Below are positions 6,748 through 11,157 of a stretch of DNA of 11,157 nucleotides, one piece after another; position 1 is the first letter of the stretch; the number at the start of each line of letters is the position of its first letter. A program made the position numbers and the translations under genes. Location: contig JAGYOJ010000028.1 in assembly GCA_018399435.1 (NCBI GenBank), positions 1 to 11,157 on the forward strand, in the 5' to 3' direction. The notes beneath the pieces were generated by a model. The model made no database searches. It was not told the origin of the DNA and saw nothing but the letters and a program-made list of their open reading frames with translations. This DNA is from Actinomycetota bacterium (GTDB lineage: Bacteria > Actinomycetota > Humimicrobiia > Humimicrobiales > Humimicrobiaceae).

Positions 6748-7760
6748 CATATTCTTGGCAGCTGTTCGCCTATTTGAAAGTCAAGCAGTCTTTTTGTGCC
6801 TATTTCTGTATTAAGAATAAGGCTTCCCTTATCTTTTTTGCCTACCTCTCCAATTATTTCTGAACCTTTGCCGTATTTATGTTTTTTTAAAATTTTTAAA
6901 ACTTTGGCTGCATCAGTGCTGTCTACAAATACAACCATTTTGCCTTCATTTGCTAGATAAAGTGGGTCAAGGCCCAAAAATTCACATATTCCTTTAACCC
7001 CGTCCCTTACCGGGATATCCTTGCTAAATATATTAATAGCGTGTTTTGACTGTTCAGCCAATTCCAAAAGCACCGTAGCCAGCCCGCCTCTTGTTGCATC
7101 CCTAAGGGCATGCACTTTATTTGATACTGATAAAATATCTTTAACCATAGAATTTAGGGGAGCACAATCGCTAATTATTTTTGAATGGAAATTAAATTCT
7201 TTTCTTTGGCTTAAAATTGAAGTGCCGTGGTCTCCAATGGGTCCATTTACAATGATCTTATCACCAGTTTTAATATTAGCGGGTGATAAGCTTAAGTTTT
7301 TTCTTATAATGCCTATGCCTGATGTATTAATAAATATTTTATCAGCATTTCCCTTTTCAACAACTTTGGTATCGCCAGTAACTATTTTTGTGCCTGCTTC
7401 ATATAAGGTTGACTTTATTGATTTAAGTATTATTTCTAAATCTGAAAGCAAAAAACCTTCTTCAATTATTAAGGAAAAACTAAGGGCTAGGGGATCACAG
7501 CCTGATGTTGCAAGGTCATTTAAAGTGCCGCATATACTTAGCTTCCCTATATCGCCGCCCGGGAAAAAAATTGGGTTTACAACAAAACTGTCGGTAGTAA
7601 AAGCTATCCTATTGCCATTGTTTTTAAGTACCGCGCTATCTTCAAGCTTATTTAGTGTAGAATTTCCTAAATATTTAATGATTAAATTGTTTATAAGCTG
7701 GTTTGTTTTAATACCGCCATCGCCATGAGATAATTGTATAATTTTATCTTTATTATTAAT
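6744..7760 (-). CDS. hypE: hydrogenase maturation protein HypE, probable ATT start
   Basis: HypE is an ATP-dependent dehydratase of the PurM/AIR-synthase superfamily. It turns the thiocarboxamide placed on its C-terminal cysteine by HypF into a thiocyanate, the source of the CN ligands. The C-terminus ends EQLPRIC, with the essential final cysteine. The N-terminal LSHGDGG, the DSFVVNP strand, the GKLSICGTLNDLATSG ATP-site region and HALRDATRGGLATVL are all present and in one frame. The reading frame is open from about 7778, but there is no ATG, GTG or TTG between there and the HGDGG motif. I place the start at the ATT at 7758-7760, 6 bases after AAGGA within GGAAGGA. This gives 338 residues, close to E. 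coli HypE (336), with HGDGG at residues 12-16. The first standard start (TTG 7449-7451) would remove about 103 residues of the ATP-binding domain. It follows hypD by two bases. Confidence 0.93.
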   Translation of the reverse strand: MNNKDKIIQLSHGDGGIKTNQLINNLIIKYLGNSTLNKLEDSAVLKNNGNRIAFTTDSFVVNPIFFPGGDIGKLSICGTLNDLATSGCDPLALSFSLIIEEGFLLSDLEIILKSIKSTLYEAGTKIVTGDTKVVEKGNADKIFINTSGIGIIRKNLSLSPANIKTGDKIIVNGPIGDHGTSILSQRKEFNFHSKIISDCAPLNSMVKDILSVSNKVHALRDATRGGLATVLLELAEQSKHAINIFSKDIPVRDGVKGICEFLGLDPLYLANEGKMVVFVDSTDAAKVLKILKKHKYGKGSEIIGEVGKKDKGSLILNTEIGTKRLLDFQIGEQLPRIC

Positions 7761-7762
7761 TT

Positions 7763-8836
7763 TTAATCCTTCCCATGTCTTTCATATTTATAATAAGCTG
7801 CACATGAGCCCTCGCTTGAAACCATGCAGGGGCCAATAGGATATTCTGGTGTACAGGCTTTAGCAAAAAGCTTGCATTGGTTTGGCTTTTTTATGCCTTT
7901 AAGAATTTTCCCACAATCGCATCCTGGATGTTCTTTTGGCTTAATGCTTTTTACTGGAAACTTAGTTTTTGAATCAAATTTTTGGTAACTTTCTTTCAAA
8001 CATAAACCACTACCTGGGATTTTTCCTAGGCCTCTCCAATCTGCATTTGAGGGTTCAAAAACACTATAAATTTGTTTTATTGCTTCCGGGTTTCCATTCT
8101 TTTTTACCACTCTCTTGTATTGGATTTCAACTTCAGGTTTTTTATCAGTAATTTGTTTTAAGATAGAGTGAACTGAACTTACCATATCCATAGGCTCAAA
8201 GCCACTTATTACGCAGGGAATCTCATATTTTTCTGGAATAAAATTATAAGGGGTGCTGCCAATTATTGCAGAAACATGGCCAGGACATAAGAATCCGTCA
8301 ATTTTTACTTTTCTGTCTTCAAGCAATATTTCTAATGCAGGGGGGACTACCTTATGGGTGGAAAAAACAAAAAAGTTGTTTAAATTATTTTCTTTGGCCC
8401 TTTTTAGTATGACTGCAGTCAAAGGGGCAGTCGTTTCAAAGCCTATAGCAATAAACAACGTTAGCTTCTTTGGATTGCTTATTGCAAAATTTAATGCATC
8501 CATAGGCGAATAACAAACATTTATTTTTTTGCCTGATGATTTTAAATCCTGTAAGGAATTTTTTGATCCAGGAACCCTGAGCATGTCCCCAAATGTAAAT
8601 ATTTGCATATCATAATTTTTTACAATTTCTAGAATCCAGTCTATATCCTTTAAAGATGTTACACAGACTGGGCATCCAGGCCCGCTTATAAGGTTAATAT
8701 TTTCTGGAAATAATTGCCTGAGGCCATTTCTAGAAATTGCCATAGTATGTGTGCCACAAACTTCCATAATATTAATGGGCCTGTCAGGATTTATTTTTTT
8801 TATATCACTTATATATTTATTTAGGCTTTTCTGCAT
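7763..8836 (-). CDS. hypD: hydrogenase maturation protein HypD
   Basis: HypD is the [4Fe-4S] scaffold on which, together with HypC, the Fe(CN)2CO unit is built before transfer to the large subunit. The 357-residue product shows EVCGTHTMAI with Cys27 and SGPGCPVC with Cys55 and Cys58. These equal E. coli Cys41, Cys69 and Cys72 with a constant offset of 14, so the iron-handling and redox cysteines are all present. Further family motifs are IGFETTAPLT (131-140), GFLCPGHVS (181-189) and CVISGFEPMD. The C-terminal Cys-rich part, from HPGCDCGK to EGSCAAYYKY, holds the cluster ligands among Cys306, 308, 321, 328, 337 and 345. Its ATG overlaps the end of hypC by 20 bases, so the two partner proteins are translationally coupled. 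It ends two bases before the proposed hypE start. Confidence 0.97.
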   Translation of the reverse strand: MQKSLNKYISDIKKINPDRPINIMEVCGTHTMAISRNGLRQLFPENINLISGPGCPVCVTSLKDIDWILEIVKNYDMQIFTFGDMLRVPGSKNSLQDLKSSGKKINVCYSPMDALNFAISNPKKLTLFIAIGFETTAPLTAVILKRAKENNLNNFFVFSTHKVVPPALEILLEDRKVKIDGFLCPGHVSAIIGSTPYNFIPEKYEIPCVISGFEPMDMVSSVHSILKQITDKKPEVEIQYKRVVKKNGNPEAIKQIYSVFEPSNADWRGLGKIPGSGLCLKESYQKFDSKTKFPVKSIKPKEHPGCDCGKILKGIKKPNQCKLFAKACTPEYPIGPCMVSSEGSCAAYYKYERHGKD

Positions 8837-9044
8837 CTAGGTATTCCTTCCAGTATTCATGGGTTTTTAGGGCTTCTTCTTCATCTATAACCTGGATTGC
8901 AAAACCTGCATGTACGATTACAAAATCACCAACTTTTGCTTCAGGAAGCAAAGATATATCTACATCTTTGCTAACCCCCAGGCTTTCAACTTTTGCAGTA
9001 TTTTTAGTTATTTCAATAATTTTTGCCGGTATTGCTAAGCACAT
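8817..9044 (-). CDS. hypC: hydrogenase assembly chaperone HypC
   Basis: HypC (HypC/HybG/HupF family) carries the Fe(CN)2CO unit with HypD and binds the large-subunit precursor. The 75-residue product begins MCLAIPAKIIEI, whose Cys2 is the invariant iron- and precursor-binding residue after methionine removal. GDFVIVHAGFAIQVIDEEEA is the second family hallmark. The start is fixed at ATG 9042-9044 by the conserved MCLAIP opening and by AAAGGAG about 4 bases upstream. A longer frame to 9107 would bury Cys2 and overlap hypF. It lies 10 bases after the hypF stop and overlaps hypD by 20 bases. The last 15 residues or so (THEYWKEYLDAEKPK) form an acidic-basic tail of ordinary length. Confidence 0.97.
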   Translation of the reverse strand: MCLAIPAKIIEITKNTAKVESLGVSKDVDISLLPEAKVGDFVIVHAGFAIQVIDEEEALKTHEYWKEYLDAEKPK

Positions 9045-9054
9045 ATTACTCCTT

Positions 9055-11157
9055 TCATAAATAATAGCTGGCAAGATATGCCTGTCCCAGGGATATTCCG
9101 CCGTCATTGACAGGCACTTTAAAGTTGGAAAAAACGCTAAATCCTTCTTTCCTCAAAAAATAAAAACATTTTTTTAATAATAAATTATTTTGAAATACTC
9201 CGCCACTTAAAGCAATGTTTTTAATTCCATGATTATCCCTTATTATTTTACTTATTTTAACTATCGCTTCTACCAGAGTATTATGGAATTTAGCTGATAT
9301 TATATCTGATGGTACCCTATTTTTTAAATCTTTTATAATTTGTTCTAAAATAATGAAATCATCTATTTGGATGTTTTCCATATCGGCAATAAATGTATTA
9401 TAAGAATAATTTATTTTAGTATTAGCTGCCATTTCTAAATGAATAGCCGCTTCGCCTTCAAAGCTGTTAACATGGGTTAAATTAAGCATGGAGCTAATTG
9501 AATCAAAAAATCTTCCCATGCTTGTAGTAACAGGAGAGTTATAGCCGGATTCTGCCTGTGAAGCAATTGTGTATAGCTCAATCTCTTTTATTATATCCTT
9601 ATAAAAACCAAAAGTGTCATAAATAAAATCACTAAACCCTTTACTACAATTTTTGAGCTTAAAATATTTGTATAGATAACCCAGGGCCATTCTATATGGC
9701 TTTTTTATAGAAATTTCTCCTCCTGGTATATATTTTTCTGTTAAATGGCCAATCCTTCTATAACTGTTTTCTTTTACTAAAAAAATTTCACTTCCCCAAA
9801 TTTTCCCGTCATCTCCGTACCCTGTGCCATCCCAGGAAAAGCCTAAAAGGTCTTCCTTTATGCCGTTTTCTGCTATAACACTTGCTATATGGGCCTTATG
9901 GTGCTGGAAAGAATGCTTTTTTGCTCCATTTTCAAAAGTTTTTGCAAATTTAGTAGAATTATAGCCAGGATGCTTATCAAGGGCTAATACATCAATATCT
10001 TCAATATTAAATAAATTTCTGTAAATATTTAAGGTTTCTTCAAAAAATATATTAGATTCAAGAGAATCAAGGTCTCCCAAGTGTTGGCTAACTATGCTAT
10101 AGTTTTTTTTATATATGCAAAAAGTATTTTTTTCTTGTGCCCCCAAGGCTAATATTGTCTTGTCTTTTATATCTTTTTTAAGTTTTACAGGATATGGAGA
10201 ATAGCCTCTTGCTCTCCTAACCAGCATTTCCTTTCCGTCAAAAACCTTAATAACAGAATCATCATATCTAGAATATATGTCCCTGTCATGTATAAGGAAA
10301 TAGTCACAAATTTTATTTAATTTTTCTATAGCTTCCTTGTTTTTTGAAGCAATGGGCTCTTCGGAGACATTTCCACTGGTCATAATTAGTGGAATGTCAA
10401 GGTATCTAAAAAGCAAATGGTGGATAGGAGTGTAAGGCAACATGATTCCTTCATATTTATTGTAAAAAGAAACATATTTAGAAAGAAAATCAAAATCATA
10501 TTTTTTTATTAATACTATTGGAGCTTTAGCAGAAGATAAGCTTTTTATTTCTTGATCTGTAACTTTATAGTATTTTTTTATGGTTTCAATATTTTGAAGC
10601 ATTACTGCAAAGGGCTTAAAAGGCCTTTGTTTTCTTTTTCTCAATTTTTTAACAGCTGCATCAGATGCAGCATTACAAGCTAGCTGGAAGCCCCCAAGGC
10701 TTTTAATGCCTATAATATTTCCCTGCATTATTTTTTCACAGGCCAGGCTAATTGGATTACCAGTTTTAATATTTTTGCCATTTTTATCTACTATAGAGAG
10801 AGCAGGGCCACAATTATTACAGGCTATGGGTTGTGCATGAAATCTTCTATTTTTTGGGCTATTATATTCTTTTTTACAGTCTTCGCATTGGGCAAAAATT
10901 TTCATGGTTGTATTTGGCCTGTCATAAGGCAGTTTATCTATTATTGTAAATCTGGGGCCGCAATTGGTGCAGTTGGTAAAAGGATAAAGATATCTTCTTT
11001 TATCTTCTGGATTGTTTATATCCAGTATGCATTTGCTGCAGGTAGCAAGATCTGGAGATATTAATTGGAAATTTTTTTTTGTATTCCTGCTTTTCTTAAT
11101 AGCAAAATTATCAAATTTTCTAAAAGGTATTTCCCCTACATTAATTGATTCAATTAC
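9055..11157 (-). CDS. hypF: carbamoyltransferase HypF (5' end beyond right edge)
   Basis: HypF makes the carbamoyl group for the cyanide ligands. It uses carbamoyl phosphate and ATP to form carbamoyl-adenylate and transfers the group to the HypE C-terminal cysteine. The frame is open to the window edge, with 700 residues visible. The family is about 750-800, so mainly the N-terminal acylphosphatase domain is missing; the visible part begins near its end (FAIKKS). Two zinc fingers follow: Cys40/Cys43 with Cys63/Cys66 (TNCTNCGPRFTII), and Cys91/Cys94 with Cys113/Cys116 (CNNCGPAL). The YrdC-like domain spans about residues 134-320 (IIGIKSLGGFQLACNA to LVRRARGYSPYP). The Kae1-like domain has HHKAH (419-423), FSWDGTGYGDDG, LSGGVFQNNLL and VNDGGISLGQA. 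ATG 10903-10905 is internal: the frame and family similarity continue upstream of it. It is first in the F-C-D-E order, so the promoter lies outside the window. Confidence 0.96.
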   Translation of the reverse strand, partial: VIESINVGEIPFRKFDNFAIKKSRNTKKNFQLISPDLATCSKCILDINNPEDKRRYLYPFTNCTNCGPRFTIIDKLPYDRPNTTMKIFAQCEDCKKEYNSPKNRRFHAQPIACNNCGPALSIVDKNGKNIKTGNPISLACEKIMQGNIIGIKSLGGFQLACNAASDAAVKKLRKRKQRPFKPFAVMLQNIETIKKYYKVTDQEIKSLSSAKAPIVLIKKYDFDFLSKYVSFYNKYEGIMLPYTPIHHLLFRYLDIPLIMTSGNVSEEPIASKNKEAIEKLNKICDYFLIHDRDIYSRYDDSVIKVFDGKEMLVRRARGYSPYPVKLKKDIKDKTILALGAQEKNTFCIYKKNYSIVSQHLGDLDSLESNIFFEETLNIYRNLFNIEDIDVLALDKHPGYNSTKFAKTFENGAKKHSFQHHKAHIASVIAENGIKEDLLGFSWDGTGYGDDGKIWGSEIFLVKENSYRRIGHLTEKYIPGGEISIKKPYRMALGYLYKYFKLKNCSKGFSDFIYDTFGFYKDIIKEIELYTIASQAESGYNSPVTTSMGRFFDSISSMLNLTHVNSFEGEAAIHLEMAANTKINYSYNTFIADMENIQIDDFIILEQIIKDLKNRVPSDIISAKFHNTLVEAIVKISKIIRDNHGIKNIALSGGVFQNNLLLKKCFYFLRKEGFSVFSNFKVPVNDGGISLGQAYLASYYL

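Noticed and set aside
7021..7728. 235-residue open frame on the plus strand opposite hypE
   Set aside because: It lies antisense to a clear hypE, has no domain motifs and no convincing ribosome site, and its composition reflects the reverse complement of the HypE codons.
1..11157. CRISPR array, tRNA or rRNA gene, insertion sequence or phage genes
   Set aside because: No spaced direct repeats, cloverleaf-like segments, transposase motifs or terminal inverted repeats were seen. Almost all the sequence is covered by coding regions or the transporter remnant.

Overview
The window is AT-rich bacterial-type DNA with strong AGGAGG-like ribosome binding sites, sigma70-like TTGACA/TATxxT promoters and tightly packed genes. 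It carries a nearly complete locus for a four-subunit group 3b (NADP-linked, 'sulfhydrogenase' type) [NiFe] hydrogenase and most of its maturation machinery. The owner is probably a strict anaerobe that makes or oxidises H2 in the cytoplasm. The sequence does not identify the lineage: group 3b enzymes occur in many uncultured bacteria and in archaea, and only the promoters and Shine-Dalgarno sites argue for a bacterium.

Layout. Positions 1-259 (minus strand) hold the N-terminus of a DUF1015-family protein that runs off the left edge, with a good promoter at 297-325. A 167-base divergent intergenic region follows. On the plus strand come hypB (427-1092), then a second promoter (1099-1127), then the hydrogenase operon in the order beta-gamma-delta-alpha: hydB (Fe-S), hydG (FAD/NAD(P) reductase), hydD (small subunit) and hydA (Ni-Fe large subunit). 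A HycI/HybD-type maturation endopeptidase (5137-5613) ends the operon. Directly behind it is a decayed ABC-2 type transporter: an ATPase pseudogene with several stops and frameshifts (5606-6521) and a permease cut off after about 79 residues (6508-6747). From 6744 to the right edge everything is on the minus strand, in transcription order hypF (5' end outside the window), hypC, hypD, hypE. The permease remnant and hypE meet tail to tail with overlapping stop codons.

How the genes work together. HypF and HypE make the cyanide ligand from carbamoyl phosphate: HypF carbamoylates the C-terminal cysteine of HypE, which dehydrates it. HypC and HypD assemble the Fe(CN)2CO unit and deliver it to the HydA precursor. 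HypB, normally with HypA, supplies nickel. The endopeptidase then trims the short HydA tail after DPCxxCxxH so that HydA can join HydD. Electrons pass between the Ni-Fe site, the Fe-S clusters of HydD and HydB, and the flavin and NAD(P) site of HydG. hypA is the only standard maturation gene not seen; it may lie elsewhere.

I do not see a new type of biological system here. The points worth a second look are a hypE with no ATG/GTG/TTG start at the expected N-terminus (an ATT start is the best candidate), the transporter wreck with its overlapping-stop junction between the two halves of the hydrogenase locus, and paired DNA motifs in front of hypB and hydB that could be a shared regulator site.
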